Assembly (NCBI RefSeq): GCF_014334015.1
Contig: NZ_CP060488.1
Span: forward strand, 4,980,501 to 5,044,500
Length of the DNA: 64,000 nt
Direction of reading: 5' to 3'
Origin: Bacteroides sp. M10
GTDB taxonomy: Bacteria > Bacteroidota > Bacteroidia > Bacteroidales > Bacteroidaceae
Part shown: piece after piece, positions 48,013 through 56,021 of the stretch
Layout: every line of letters begins with the position of its first letter
How positions within the stretch are numbered: the first letter of the stretch is position 1
Position numbers and translations under genes: made by a program
Notes under the pieces: generated by a model
Told to the model about the DNA's origin: nothing
Database searches by the model: none
What the model saw: the letters and a program-made list of their open reading frames with translations, nothing else

Positions 48013-49107
48013 TTATAAATATTTTATGGGATTCGTATTTATTTTACTCAATTGGAGTGCAAAATTAGGAAATAAATCCCGGATTATGGAATAAAAAATT
48101 TCTTTTGTATATTGTTCGCTTTCGTAATGACCAATCTCTGCCATCAGAATATCACCCTCATGGCCGAAATAATCATGATATTTGATTTCTCCCGTAATAA
48201 AGACATCCGCCCCCGTCCGAATTGCCTGTGGAAGCAGGAAAGCTCCGGCACCACCACATAAGGCAACCTTCTGTATTTCTCTCCCCGTCAGTTTGTTATG
48301 ACGTACACAACCCACTTCGAAGATTTTCTTGATGCGTTTCAGAAACTCGAGTTCCGTTTCCGATTCATCCAATTCACCTACAATTCCCGAACCTGCCTGC
48401 AACCAGTCATTCTGCAACGGATACAAGTCGAATGCCGGTTCCTCATAAGGATGTACAGACAATAAAGCCTTTATAACTTCTGCTTTCTTATATACAGGAA
48501 GAATGGTTTCAATCCTTACTTCATTTTCATGATGCAGTTCACCGATTGTTCCACAGAAAGGATGCGTTCCCTCTTTTGCCCGGAAAGTTCCCTCTCCTTT
48601 CAGATTGTAACTGCATGAATCATAGTTACCTATATTTCCGCATCCGGCTGCAAACAATGCTTCACGCACACTATCGGCTTGTGCATCCGGCACGAAAGTC
48701 ACCAGCTTAATCAGACTGTTCTCTTTCGGTTCGAGCACTTTCAGATTCTTCAACCCTATTTTCTCTGCTATCTTATAATTGACTCCACCTTGTGCATTAT
48801 CAAGATTAGTATGTGCTGAATAGATCACAATATCATTCTTTATTGCTTTCAGTATGCAGCGTTCCACGTAATCTTTGCCCGTGATAGATTTATAGCCCTT
48901 GAAAATGAGCGGATGGTGCGATATAACGAGATTGTACCCCAGCGCGATAGCTTCATCCAACACAGCTTCGGTAACGTCAAGACACAACAAAGCCCCTGTT
49001 GCTTCCGCTTCTGTCAATCCGATTTGCAGGCCGGCATTATCAAATCCGTCTTGCAATGGCAGAGGCGCGAATCGTTCAAGGGCGCTTACTATTTCCTTAA
49101 TTTTCAT
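48013..49107 (-). CDS. Nif3-like dinuclear metal-centre protein
   Basis: 364 residues with start MKIKEIVSALERFAPLPLQD. The upstream ATG at 49131 overlaps the -7 box and is excluded. Metal-ligand motifs are VISHHPLIFKG (HH), SAHTNLDN and, at the C-terminus, ITGEIKYHDYFGHEGDILMA and EIGHYESE. The family forms hexameric toroids with two metal ions per subunit and is annotated as GTP cyclohydrolase I type 2 / NIF3; the reaction is uncertain. A PII-like insert domain (about 125-230) makes it the long form. Confidence 0.9.
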   Translation of the reverse strand: MKIKEIVSALERFAPLPLQDGFDNAGLQIGLTEAEATGALLCLDVTEAVLDEAIALGYNLVISHHPLIFKGYKSITGKDYVERCILKAIKNDIVIYSAHTNLDNAQGGVNYKIAEKIGLKNLKVLEPKENSLIKLVTFVPDAQADSVREALFAAGCGNIGNYDSCSYNLKGEGTFRAKEGTHPFCGTIGELHHENEVRIETILPVYKKAEVIKALLSVHPYEEPAFDLYPLQNDWLQAGSGIVGELDESETELEFLKRIKKIFEVGCVRHNKLTGREIQKVALCGGAGAFLLPQAIRTGADVFITGEIKYHDYFGHEGDILMAEIGHYESEQYTKEIFYSIIRDLFPNFALQLSKINTNPIKYL

Positions 49108-49128
49108 TATTGGTAGAAAATTTGGTTG

Positions 49129-49136
49129 CAAAGATA
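49129..49136 (-). promoter_or_regulatory. Promoter -7 box (TATCTTTG) of the Nif3 operon
   Basis: Exact TAnnTTTG on the minus strand, 22 bases before the start. Confidence 0.62.
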
Positions 49137-49385
49137 ATAAATAAAATAGGAATTAACATACTAAGTGATCGTTTTTTAGAGAATTTATCGTTATCCATTT
49201 TTTGAGATCCCCGTAAAAGATATAAAATACCACCCAGAAACTATCAAAAAGGACCTAAAAACTATCTGTTGATAGAAATTCCCCTAAATTACGTCTGATT
49301 CTCCCCTACCAAGGTTGACAAAATATCTTAAACTTGCATCATCAAAATTTTTACAACGAATACTCACATTTTAAAAACAACACAT

Positions 49386-49889
49386 ATGAAAAGTTTAAGC
49401 TTCAGAAAAGATTTGGTAGGAGTTCAGGAAGAATTACTACGTTTCGCATACAAACTGACAACAGACCGCGAAGAAGCAAACGATTTGCTGCAGGAAACCT
49501 CATTGAAAGCATTAGATAATGAAGATAAATATACACCCGATACAAATTTCAAAGGATGGATGTACACCATCATGCGCAATATCTTTATCAATAATTATCG
49601 TAAGGTAGTTCGCGACCAGACATTTGTCGACAAGACCGATAATCTCTATCATCTTAATTTGCCGCAAGATGCAGGGTTTGAAAGTACTGAAAGGACATAC
49701 GACCTAAAAGAGATGCACCGTGTAGTCAATGCTCTTCCGAAAGAATACAGGGTTCCGTTCGCTATGCACGTTTCCGGATTCAAATACCGCGAAATAGCAG
49801 AAAAATTGAATCTTCCGTTGGGTACCGTAAAAAGTCGGATCTTCTTTACCCGTCAGAAATTACAGGAAGAACTGAAAGACTTCCGCTAA
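49386..49889 (+). CDS. Orphan ECF-type RNA polymerase sigma factor
   Basis: 167 residues. Region 2 (about 12-80) contains LLRFAYKLTTDREEANDLLQ and FKGWMYTIMRNIFINNYRK. Region 4 (about 110-165) contains ALPKEYRVPFAMHVSGFKYR and LPLGTVKSRIFFTRQKLQEE. It is a two-domain group IV sigma factor. No anti-sigma gene is adjacent, so control must come from elsewhere. Its upstream region (49137-49385) has a TCCCCTA word twice (about 49280 and 49302) but no good TAnnTTTG box, which fits transcription by an alternative sigma, possibly itself (inference). Confidence 0.92.
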   Translation: MKSLSFRKDLVGVQEELLRFAYKLTTDREEANDLLQETSLKALDNEDKYTPDTNFKGWMYTIMRNIFINNYRKVVRDQTFVDKTDNLYHLNLPQDAGFESTERTYDLKEMHRVVNALPKEYRVPFAMHVSGFKYREIAEKLNLPLGTVKSRIFFTRQKLQEELKDFR

Positions 49890-49953
49890 ACCATAACTAT
49901 ATCCATATAAATTTTAGATTAAACAGTTAATTTCATTTTTCAGTTTTATCAAT

Positions 49954-49997
49954 AGGCAAAAGGCAAAAAGAGTTTATATTCTTTTTGCCTTTTGCCT
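49954..49997 (+). terminator. Terminator of the sigma factor gene
   Basis: Perfect 17-bp stem (AGGCAAAAGGCAAAAAG, 49954-49970, with 49981-49997) and a 10-base loop. Confidence 0.85.
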
Positions 49998-50091
49998 GTT
50001 TTCATCGGATAAATTCGGATAAAAATCGGCTCCGGAATAAAAACTAATTATAAATTTTCGCCTAAAACTTCCGTTATTTATTGAAATTCTG

Positions 50092-50099
50092 TACTTTTA
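50092..50099 (+). promoter_or_regulatory. Possible -7 box (TACTTTTA) of the DUF4891-like gene
   Basis: One mismatch to TAnnTTTG, 13-14 bases before the start codon. Confidence 0.35.
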
Positions 50100-50112
50100 C
50101 TTCATCTAAATA

Positions 50113-50535
50113 ATGAATACGATGAAAACAAATTTGACTTTACTGTTCCTGTTAGTTATGATGATTTCTTGCCAGCCCAAGAAAAGTGATAGTATCGAAA
50201 TGTCCGTAGCCGAGGCTGCAAAGATTAACAATATCGAAGATTGTGCGGCAGATACGGTCAAAGCTACCGCTATCTTCTGGATTGATAAAGTAGAAACCAA
50301 ACACTGCAAAGAGTACGGTTTTCGCACAATCAAAGCTAAGGTGCTCATTCGCGAAGACGGGAAAGTTGATTTGCTGTCATTCGTCAAGAAACAATCGCCT
50401 GATGTAGAGAAGTATATACGCCATCACCTCTCCAAATTTCAAGTAACGGAAAAGATGTTTGAAGGCGGTTATGTGCAACCCGGAGAACAATTCGTGCAGC
50501 TTCGCTGCTTATGGGGAATGTTGAAAGGCAAATAA
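50113..50535 (+). CDS. Small lipoprotein, DUF4891-like
   Basis: 140 residues. The N-terminus is a lipoprotein signal (TLLFLLVMMISCQPKK, lipobox ISC), giving a mature protein of about 120 residues anchored to a membrane. The mature part has a beta-rich look with a mid-protein IKAKVLIREDGKVDLLSFVK and ends PGEQFVQLRCLWGMLKGK. I associate this with the Bacteroides DUF4891 family of unknown function. The start could also be the ATG at 50122. It converges on the 50555 gene. Confidence 0.75.
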   Translation: MNTMKTNLTLLFLLVMMISCQPKKSDSIEMSVAEAAKINNIEDCAADTVKATAIFWIDKVETKHCKEYGFRTIKAKVLIREDGKVDLLSFVKKQSPDVEKYIRHHLSKFQVTEKMFEGGYVQPGEQFVQLRCLWGMLKGK

Positions 50536-50554
50536 TAAACACGCTAATAACCGG

Positions 50555-50851
50555 TTAGCTTTTGCTTTTCATTTGCACCTCATTTTTCATTTGTACCTTG
50601 TTTTTCAGTGCATACCGTTCGTCTACGACTCTGTCCGTAGGGAAGAAAGTGAAAATAAGCCGCCACTCTCCTTCCTTATAGATAAATTTACGTCCACTGG
50701 CTCCACGAAGAATTGCTTCGTATTTTTCCTGCAGGAAAGCCTCGATATGTTCCGGCATTTCTGTGCCGGATGCTGAAAAATCCACTGTTATAAAGAAATG
50801 TGGAATAGCTATTTCAGCTACTTTATGGAATATCTGGTCAATAACAGTCAT
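50555..50851 (-). CDS. Small protein of unknown function trailing the FetAB-like exporter
   Basis: 98 residues, no signal peptide. The body reads IPHFFITVDFSASGTEMPEH and EGEWRLIFTFFPTDRVVDER. The C-terminus has a tandem NKVQMKNEVQMKSKS repeat that looks like a recent 7-residue duplication. It overlaps the permease gene stop by 4 bases (ATGA), so it is translationally coupled to the exporter. I do not recognise the family; a regulatory or accessory role for the transporter is a guess. Confidence 0.65.
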   Translation of the reverse strand: MTVIDQIFHKVAEIAIPHFFITVDFSASGTEMPEHIEAFLQEKYEAILRGASGRKFIYKEGEWRLIFTFFPTDRVVDERYALKNKVQMKNEVQMKSKS

Positions 50852-51642
50852 TTCCTGGGTTCTTTTGTTACCTCCAGCAGTTTTCCGTATGCATCAAAAG
50901 ATCGACGCGAAGCCAATGAAATAGTAATCATTAGCGATAGCATAGATGCTGTGAAAGTAATCACCATAATCATCATCTGATACTTGATAGCGACATTCGG
51001 GCTGCTTCCTCCCAGAATTTGTCCGATCATCGTGCCCGGAAGAGCCACCAATCCCATCACGGCAATGTTTGCAATCAGGGGACTAAACGATTTAATGATG
51101 GCCTGCCGGATAAATGGAGCCTGTGCTTCCTGCCTTGTTGCTCCGTTTCCCAATAAATACCGATATAGTTGCTGTTCACGTTTCAATCCACTATAATAAG
51201 TATTCAAAGCTATTACATTGCTCGACAGCATATTACCCATCAGAATTCCAAATATTGGAATAAAGTATTGGGCGCTAAATATATTATCCAGTTGGAGAAC
51301 AATACCGATAAAATAGATGCCTACCAATACAACACTACAAAGAAATCCTACCGTAATAGGGATTAATAAAACACTACGTTTCAACTGGGTACGTACCAAT
51401 GCGGTCTGCCCGGCCACGAATACCATAATTATCACCCAAAGAAAATTAATCCAGGGATTGTTCCATAAAAAGAGATATTTCAGATACATGCCGATAAAGA
51501 ACAGCTGGATAATCATCCGTAATGTACCAATCACGGCAGGTTTCAGCAATCCCGTTTTAAATTTCCAAAGGTAAAAAAACGGAATGGCAAGCAATAGCAG
51601 CCCTATAAAGAGATTATAATATGATATATCAATCGTTCCCAC
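50848..51642 (-). CDS. ABC transporter permease, UPF0014/FetB family
   Basis: 264 residues with about seven membrane helices (for example NLFIGLLLLAIPFFYLWKF and TVGFLCSVVLVGIYFIGIVL). Family motifs GNMLSSNVIALNT, LLGNGATRQEA and VALPGTMIGQILGGSSP identify UPF0014 (YbbM/FetB). In E. coli FetAB is linked to iron export and peroxide resistance; the plant homologue STAR2/ALS3 is linked to aluminium tolerance. The matching ATPase gene lies immediately upstream (47 bases). Confidence 0.87.
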   Translation of the reverse strand: MGTIDISYYNLFIGLLLLAIPFFYLWKFKTGLLKPAVIGTLRMIIQLFFIGMYLKYLFLWNNPWINFLWVIIMVFVAGQTALVRTQLKRSVLLIPITVGFLCSVVLVGIYFIGIVLQLDNIFSAQYFIPIFGILMGNMLSSNVIALNTYYSGLKREQQLYRYLLGNGATRQEAQAPFIRQAIIKSFSPLIANIAVMGLVALPGTMIGQILGGSSPNVAIKYQMMIMVITFTASMLSLMITISLASRRSFDAYGKLLEVTKEPRK

Positions 51643-51689
51643 AATATATTCTTAACAATTCTATCCGATTTGCGTTACAGTTCAATTAA

Positions 51690-52310
51690 TTACAGTTCTA
51701 TTAAATAATGACAGCCCGAAGCAAAGTCCTTATCATGTGATACGGCTAACACAGCCGTTCCCCTTTCCGCCTGTCGCCGGAAAAAAGACAGGACTTTACC
51801 GGTTGATCCGGCATCCAAAGCAGAAGTCGGTTCATCTATGATAATGAGAGGTTTGTTGAGCATTGCAGCCACAGCCAACATAATACGTTGGCGTTGACCA
51901 CCCGATACTTCATTCACCCTCTTTGTATATAATTCGTGTTCCAGCCCCAATTCATCGAAACAAGTGAAAAGTCTTTCTTCCGAAAAAGGAACAGAACGAT
52001 TCACTTTCAGTCCGAACGGGAGAGCCACCATCTCTTTGACCCATTCAAAAGGTAGTGCCAATTCTTGAGGAATCCATGCAATCTGTCTGCGGACACTATC
52101 AATAGTCGATATATCAAGCAATGTTTCCCCTACCTGTATAGATCCTTCTTTCAAAGGCACAAACCCCATTACCGCATTCAGCAACGAAGTCTTTCCACAA
52201 CCGGATTGACCGACAATGCAAGCCGTTTCTCCCCTTTCCAACTTCATACTGAAACCGGAGAAAAGCACTTCCGTACCAAAAGCAATACAGGCATTATTAA
52301 TATGTAACAT
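51690..52310 (-). CDS. ABC transporter ATP-binding protein, FetA-like
   Basis: 206 residues with Walker A GQSGCGKTS, Q-loop WIPQELA, signature VSGGQRQR, Walker B PLIIIDEPTSALDA and the H-loop SHDKD. A single nucleotide-binding domain paired with the FetB-like permease, probably exporting a metal ion (inference). It starts 43 bases after the truncated AAA-ATPase gene on the same strand, without a clear promoter of its own. Confidence 0.88.
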   Translation of the reverse strand: MLHINNACIAFGTEVLFSGFSMKLERGETACIVGQSGCGKTSLLNAVMGFVPLKEGSIQVGETLLDISTIDSVRRQIAWIPQELALPFEWVKEMVALPFGLKVNRSVPFSEERLFTCFDELGLEHELYTKRVNEVSGGQRQRIMLAVAAMLNKPLIIIDEPTSALDAGSTGKVLSFFRRQAERGTAVLAVSHDKDFASGCHYLIEL

Positions 52311-52353
52311 CTATTTGTTCTCTTGAAAATCTTACCAAAATTGTTCTGTCATC

Positions 52354-53520
52354 TTAAACATTCAAGTATGATTCTACGGCATTTATATTGGCATAAAAAG
52401 GCATGAGATATTTCACAAAACCTTCCTCCACTTCACGATTGGGAAATCCCAGGCGATAAGTTTCAAATTCACGATCGTAGCCTTTTATGGTAAGATAACC
52501 GCTCTGATAAATCACAGGGATAGGATTGTCGGAAGTTGAATCAATACTATTCAGTACGTCGGCACTGGTTTCTTCATGAGCCATCCGGTGAAGATCGTAA
52601 TGATGTTTTTTTAGTAATTCGACCAGATAAGTAGGTGTGCCCGTTTCAAACCAGTAGTTGCCAAACACATTGTATTTAAGGGTATTAAGTACACTGAACG
52701 GATTATACATACCTATAGAATCATGAGTGAAATGATAACCATCATATCTTTCACGCATTTCTGTGCAAATTTCATCATACGTCAAACCTTGCGCATCGGC
52801 AAATTCATGCAATTCAGTTTCAAAGTTCTCATGCAACTCACGATCACTGATTCCGCAGATTTCTATATACTGCTGACGCATAGAAATATCCTCCAGATTA
52901 TTCAGATCGCTGAATACACTTACCTTTCCGAATTTTGTAACTCCCGTAAGCATACCAAATTTAATGCAGCCATCCTTGCTTTTTAAAGCTCCATAGAAAG
53001 CCTTCAATGTATCACGAAAACTCTTCTGGAGTTCATCATTACCAATCGCCTGTAACATAGGCTTATCGTATTCATCCACAAGAATAACGACACTCTGGCC
53101 CTCTTTCTCACAAGCACGCTGAATAATACCTTGAAAGCGGGAAGCGAATGTTTTCTCATAATCCTGTGCACCATAGAGAGCTTCCCACCCCCGTAAAGCA
53201 CTCTCTAAAACCTGGTCGAGTGCTTCAGGAGTCGTATATTTCTCTGCATTCAGATCTAAATGCAGAATGGGATATTTGATCCAATCTTTTTCCAGTTTCT
53301 CTATTGCCAATCCTTCGAAAAGTTCTTTCTTCCCCTGAAAATAGGCTTCCAAAGTAGATAGTAACAAACTTTTCCCAAAACGACGTGGACGACTAAGAAA
53401 ATAATAACTGCCAGTTTTCACCATTTGATATATCCAAGCAGTCTTATCTATATAGCAATAACCTCCTTTGCGAATTTTCTCGAAGTTCTGTATGCCGATA
53501 GGATAAATTTTATTACTCAT
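52354..53520 (-). CDS. AAA-ATPase-like protein (AAA_34/DUF1703 type) lacking its nuclease domain
   Basis: 388 residues. The N-terminal signature MSNKIYPIGIQNFEKIRKGG and YCYIDKTAWI leads into an AAA domain with P-loop-like FLSRPRRFGKSLL, Walker B VVILVDEYDKPML and a following helical region. Members of this family usually run to about 500-560 residues and end in a PD-(D/E)XK nuclease-like domain (DUF1703). Here the frame stops after NANAVES-equivalent sequence (NINAVESYLNV), where the nuclease should begin, and no remnant follows. A good promoter (53550-53557) is kept. It could be a decaying copy or a working ATPase-only form. Confidence 0.83.
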   Translation of the reverse strand: MSNKIYPIGIQNFEKIRKGGYCYIDKTAWIYQMVKTGSYYFLSRPRRFGKSLLLSTLEAYFQGKKELFEGLAIEKLEKDWIKYPILHLDLNAEKYTTPEALDQVLESALRGWEALYGAQDYEKTFASRFQGIIQRACEKEGQSVVILVDEYDKPMLQAIGNDELQKSFRDTLKAFYGALKSKDGCIKFGMLTGVTKFGKVSVFSDLNNLEDISMRQQYIEICGISDRELHENFETELHEFADAQGLTYDEICTEMRERYDGYHFTHDSIGMYNPFSVLNTLKYNVFGNYWFETGTPTYLVELLKKHHYDLHRMAHEETSADVLNSIDSTSDNPIPVIYQSGYLTIKGYDREFETYRLGFPNREVEEGFVKYLMPFYANINAVESYLNV

Positions 53521-53549
53521 ATACTCATAACTTTATAAGTTGACAGATA

Positions 53550-53557
53550 CAAAGATA
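53550..53557 (-). promoter_or_regulatory. Promoter -7 box (TATCTTTG) of the AAA-ATPase gene
   Basis: Exact TAnnTTTG on the minus strand, 30 bases before the start codon. Confidence 0.6.
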
Positions 53558-53660
53558 GCCTTTTCCACCCAATAACACAAAGTCCGATACGAAAGTTTTT
53601 TCATATCAAACTCAAATGATAGGTATCAAAACCCCTTTTTTCATATAAAAATTTCTTAGA

Positions 53661-53695
53661 ACGACATGTTTTGTCGTCACGTGACATTATCTTTG
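53661..53695 (+). promoter_or_regulatory. Promoter and probable operator of the WYL gene
   Basis: The -7 box TATCTTTG is at 53688-53695. Immediately upstream are ACGACA-TGTTT-TGTCGT (53661-53677) and the overlapping palindrome GTCACGTGAC (53676-53685). Both fall in the -33 to -10 region, where a bound protein would block polymerase. Confidence 0.6.
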
Positions 53696-53723
53696 CTCTT
53701 GATAATTAAAATTAATAACAAAT

Positions 53724-54635
53724 ATGGGCAAGAAACGGGAAGGAATGCAACGAATGCTGGTCATTATCAATAAATTGAAAGGATCGCAACGGTATGTGCC
53801 GCGTAAAGAATTAGAGAACTACGTGACACATCGCATGGAAGAACGAGATGGAACACCTGTAGATATAAGAACTTTGCAGCGGGACTTCAAAGATATAGAA
53901 GATCTATTTGGTATCCGCATCTGTTTTGATAAGAAACAAAACGGTTATTACATCAACGAAGAAGATGATTTAAAAAAGGAGCAATATGAACGGCTCCTGC
54001 TAAACTTCGACCTATTAAATGCTTTGGACAATACTTCCAACCTACACACCTATGTTCTTGCCGAACATCATCGTCCAAACGACAATGAATGTCTTCCGGC
54101 ATTGATGAAAGCCATTAAGTTCTTTCACCCGGTAGAATTCAGTTATATTTATGTACGTGAAGGAAACAAAGTACGAGAAAAGAAAGTCTTACCTTATTAT
54201 CTGAAAGAAGACCAGCAAAGATGGTATCTCCTCGCCTATGACAACAACATATTAAAAACTTTCAATATTGATTGTATCCGCAATCTCAAAATCCTTTATG
54301 AGGAAACCTTCAAAAGGAATATGAATATTGATGCAAACAACTTATTTAAAGACAGCTACGGTATCTGGAACCAGACAGATATTCCAGTAGAAAATATTGA
54401 ACTAAGCTATAGTGTATTGGATGGCAGTTTCTTGAAATCGAATCCTTTACATCATTCGCAAGAAATCATTACGGATAATGAGATGGAATTTCGAATCAGA
54501 TTACGCCTTCGTATTACTAATGATTTTGTCATGGCATTGCTCTCACGTAGTAGTTCACTTACAGTAATCAATCCATTACATCTTCGAGAACGGATACGGA
54601 AAGTTTATGAGGAAGCGATAAAAAGACATTTATAA
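53724..54635 (+). CDS. WYL-domain transcriptional regulator
   Basis: 303 residues. An N-terminal winged HTH (about 1-75: YVPRKELENYVTHRMEERDG and VDIRTLQRDFKDIEDLFGIR) precedes a WYL domain (about 125-205). The latter reads VEFSYIYVREGNKVREKKVL, then PYYLKEDQQRWYLLAYD, with the WYL core as RWYLLAY. A WCX-like C-terminal extension (about 220-300) follows. WYL regulators sense ligands, often nucleic acid or nucleotide, and many control defence or repair genes. It is followed 22 bases later by an acidic 79-residue protein and is divergent from the AAA-ATPase gene. Confidence 0.9.
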   Translation: MGKKREGMQRMLVIINKLKGSQRYVPRKELENYVTHRMEERDGTPVDIRTLQRDFKDIEDLFGIRICFDKKQNGYYINEEDDLKKEQYERLLLNFDLLNALDNTSNLHTYVLAEHHRPNDNECLPALMKAIKFFHPVEFSYIYVREGNKVREKKVLPYYLKEDQQRWYLLAYDNNILKTFNIDCIRNLKILYEETFKRNMNIDANNLFKDSYGIWNQTDIPVENIELSYSVLDGSFLKSNPLHHSQEIITDNEMEFRIRLRLRITNDFVMALLSRSSSLTVINPLHLRERIRKVYEEAIKRHL

Positions 54636-54657
54636 TATAACGCTTAACATTAAAGCT

Positions 54658-54897
54658 ATGAATTTATTTAAAGCATTATTTGGTAACAGTTTTTTTCAGC
54701 AACAAATGCAACGCAATCAACAATATCGCAACAACTACGCCTGCTGCGATAATATTGACGTAAACATTGATCTCGCAGAAGAAATTGAAGATGAAATACA
54801 GAATGAAGAACTGTTTTTATCTGACTGTATACCCGAATCTTATTCATATAACGATGAGAATGGAGAAATGAATGATGAGATAGATTTGATAGAATAA
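54658..54897 (+). CDS. Acidic 79-residue protein of unknown function
   Basis: The first 30 residues are Gln/Asn/Arg-rich and begin with a short amphipathic stretch (MNLFKALFGNSFFQQQMQRN). The rest is strongly acidic (NIDLAEEIEDEIQNEELFLS; ending NDEIDLIE). It has no membrane helix. It lies 22 bases after the WYL gene and is very likely co-transcribed with it. I do not recognise it. The acidic, DNA-mimic-like composition would fit a partner or inhibitor of a DNA-binding protein, but that is speculation. Confidence 0.62.
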   Translation: MNLFKALFGNSFFQQQMQRNQQYRNNYACCDNIDVNIDLAEEIEDEIQNEELFLSDCIPESYSYNDENGEMNDEIDLIE

Positions 54898-54974
54898 GAG
54901 ATTGATTGTTAACGAAGACTATACTTAAAACTAAAAAAAACAATACCCTAGAGTGTTATATTGCAAAATATATC

Positions 54975-54982
54975 TATATTTG
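54975..54982 (+). promoter_or_regulatory. Promoter -7 box (TATATTTG) ahead of the structured region
   Basis: Exact TAnnTTTG with no protein-coding frame for 460 bases downstream; transcription would begin near 54989. The -33 box is weak (TGTT, 54954-54957). Confidence 0.5.
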
Positions 54983-55052
54983 CATTGTCATCATAAGCAA
55001 TTATATGACATTACATTTTATTAGATGAAAGTGTTTTGCTTTTATCCTTATT

Positions 55053-55193
55053 CGGGAAATCTGGTAAATTTCAAAAGGAACAGGGATAACAATAACACTC
55101 ATCACTTGTATTTTCGTATGTGTTATCTATACGCATATTTATACAAGTGTGGGGTATTGTTTATTTGTTCCTTAGGTTTACCAGAACCTCCCG
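55053..55193 (+). ncRNA. Candidate structured RNA: long nested hairpin
   Basis: Successive blocks pair in order around one axis: CGGGA/TCCCG (55053-55057 with 55189-55193), TCTGGTAAA/TTTACCAGA (55060-55068 with 55177-55185), AAGGAACA/TGTTCCTT (55075-55082 with 55166-55173), AACAATA/TATTGTT (55088-55094 with 55155-55161), CACTTGTAT/ATACAAGTG (55103-55111 with 55141-55149), and TATGTG/CGCATA (55117-55122 with 55132-55137). About 44 base pairs lie within 141 bases, with internal loops, which chance does not easily produce. There is no coding frame. It could be a small RNA, the RNA part of an unknown system, or a degenerate miniature inverted-repeat element. Confidence 0.5.
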
Positions 55194-55206
55194 ATAGATA
55201 AATAGA

Positions 55207-55253
55207 CGACTCCACACTTTCTTTTTTATGTATAACCGCATTTTAGGGAGTCG
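55207..55253. repeat. Further stem in the same non-coding region
   Basis: CGACTCC (55207-55213) pairs with GGAGTCG (55247-55253). Within the 54898-55443 gap I also see AAACAATACCC (54938-54948), complementary to 55152-55162, and GAGTGTTAT (54951-54959), complementary to 55092-55100. These offer an alternative fold. No gene is supportable in the gap. Confidence 0.4.
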
Positions 55254-55470
55254 AAATGATATTATAAAAGGATGTTTATGGAAAAGATTTTGGCAATTCC
55301 CAAACCTAAAATTGGAGTTAGGATTCTCCTTTCTCGGAAAATTGGTGTAAAAAAGCACGATGAAGACTTTTTAATTCTAACAGTGTTATTCTGTTTATTC
55401 ATGTCATGTTGGATATTGGCATTTCTAAATTTTATAAGAATGAATGTTTAATAATATAAATTTTGATTAT

Positions 55471-55935
55471 ATGGAAAACAATAATGAAATAAAAAATATT
55501 GATTATTCAATGGTTGAATGTCCCTTTTGTAGGAATGCAATAGAAGCTCCTTCTAAACCGGATATTATATTCAAATGTCCCCAATGCCATAAAGAATTGA
55601 TTACATATAATATAACTCAAAGTAATAAGACACTAAATACCAAAGATAATATGTCACTTATTTATTGTAGAGAGTGTGGTAAACAAATTTCAAGTCATGC
55701 TCAAAACTGTCCTTTTTGCGGATATCCTCAAAATGAACAAAACTTAAATAGTAAAGGAATCAGTTTAGGCTATTTATTTATAAGTTTCTTAATTCCACTT
55801 ATTGGAATAATCTTATGCTGTATTTCATGGAATAATGATGACAGAAAAGCAAAATCTGCCTTAATAGGTACATTAGTAGGAGTACTATTTACTGCTGTGA
55901 TTTACTCTATTCTTTTAGAGTATGCTCTATTCTAA
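55471..55935 (+). CDS. Double zinc-ribbon membrane protein
   Basis: 154 residues from the ATG at 55471 (55444 would add nine). Two zinc ribbons come first: CPFC...CPQC (about 15-43) and CREC...CPFCGYP (about 66-86). Two membrane helices follow, GYLFISFLIPLIGIILCCIS (about 99-118) and ALIGTLVGVLFTAVIYSILL (about 130-150). The ribbons would face the cytoplasm. Small zinc-ribbon membrane proteins are common and functionally undefined. It is AT-rich, like its neighbours, and unlike the surrounding core genes. Confidence 0.75.
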   Translation: MENNNEIKNIDYSMVECPFCRNAIEAPSKPDIIFKCPQCHKELITYNITQSNKTLNTKDNMSLIYCRECGKQISSHAQNCPFCGYPQNEQNLNSKGISLGYLFISFLIPLIGIILCCISWNNDDRKAKSALIGTLVGVLFTAVIYSILLEYALF

Positions 55936-56021
55936 AGTAATTTCAGCAGTATAATAAGCTCAAACTATTCAAGCTAATAGAAAGGAATAAAAAAATCAAA
56001 TTTGAGATAATACGAAAACAT

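Noticed and set aside
55053..55193. Retron or group II intron RNA
   Set aside because: No reverse transcriptase gene is in the window and the expected flanking inverted repeats or domain V are not evident; the hairpin is reported only as a structured RNA candidate.
55161..55358. 65-codon minus-strand frame in the gene-free region
   Set aside because: It has no recognisable features, crosses the structured region and lacks a promoter or plausible start context.
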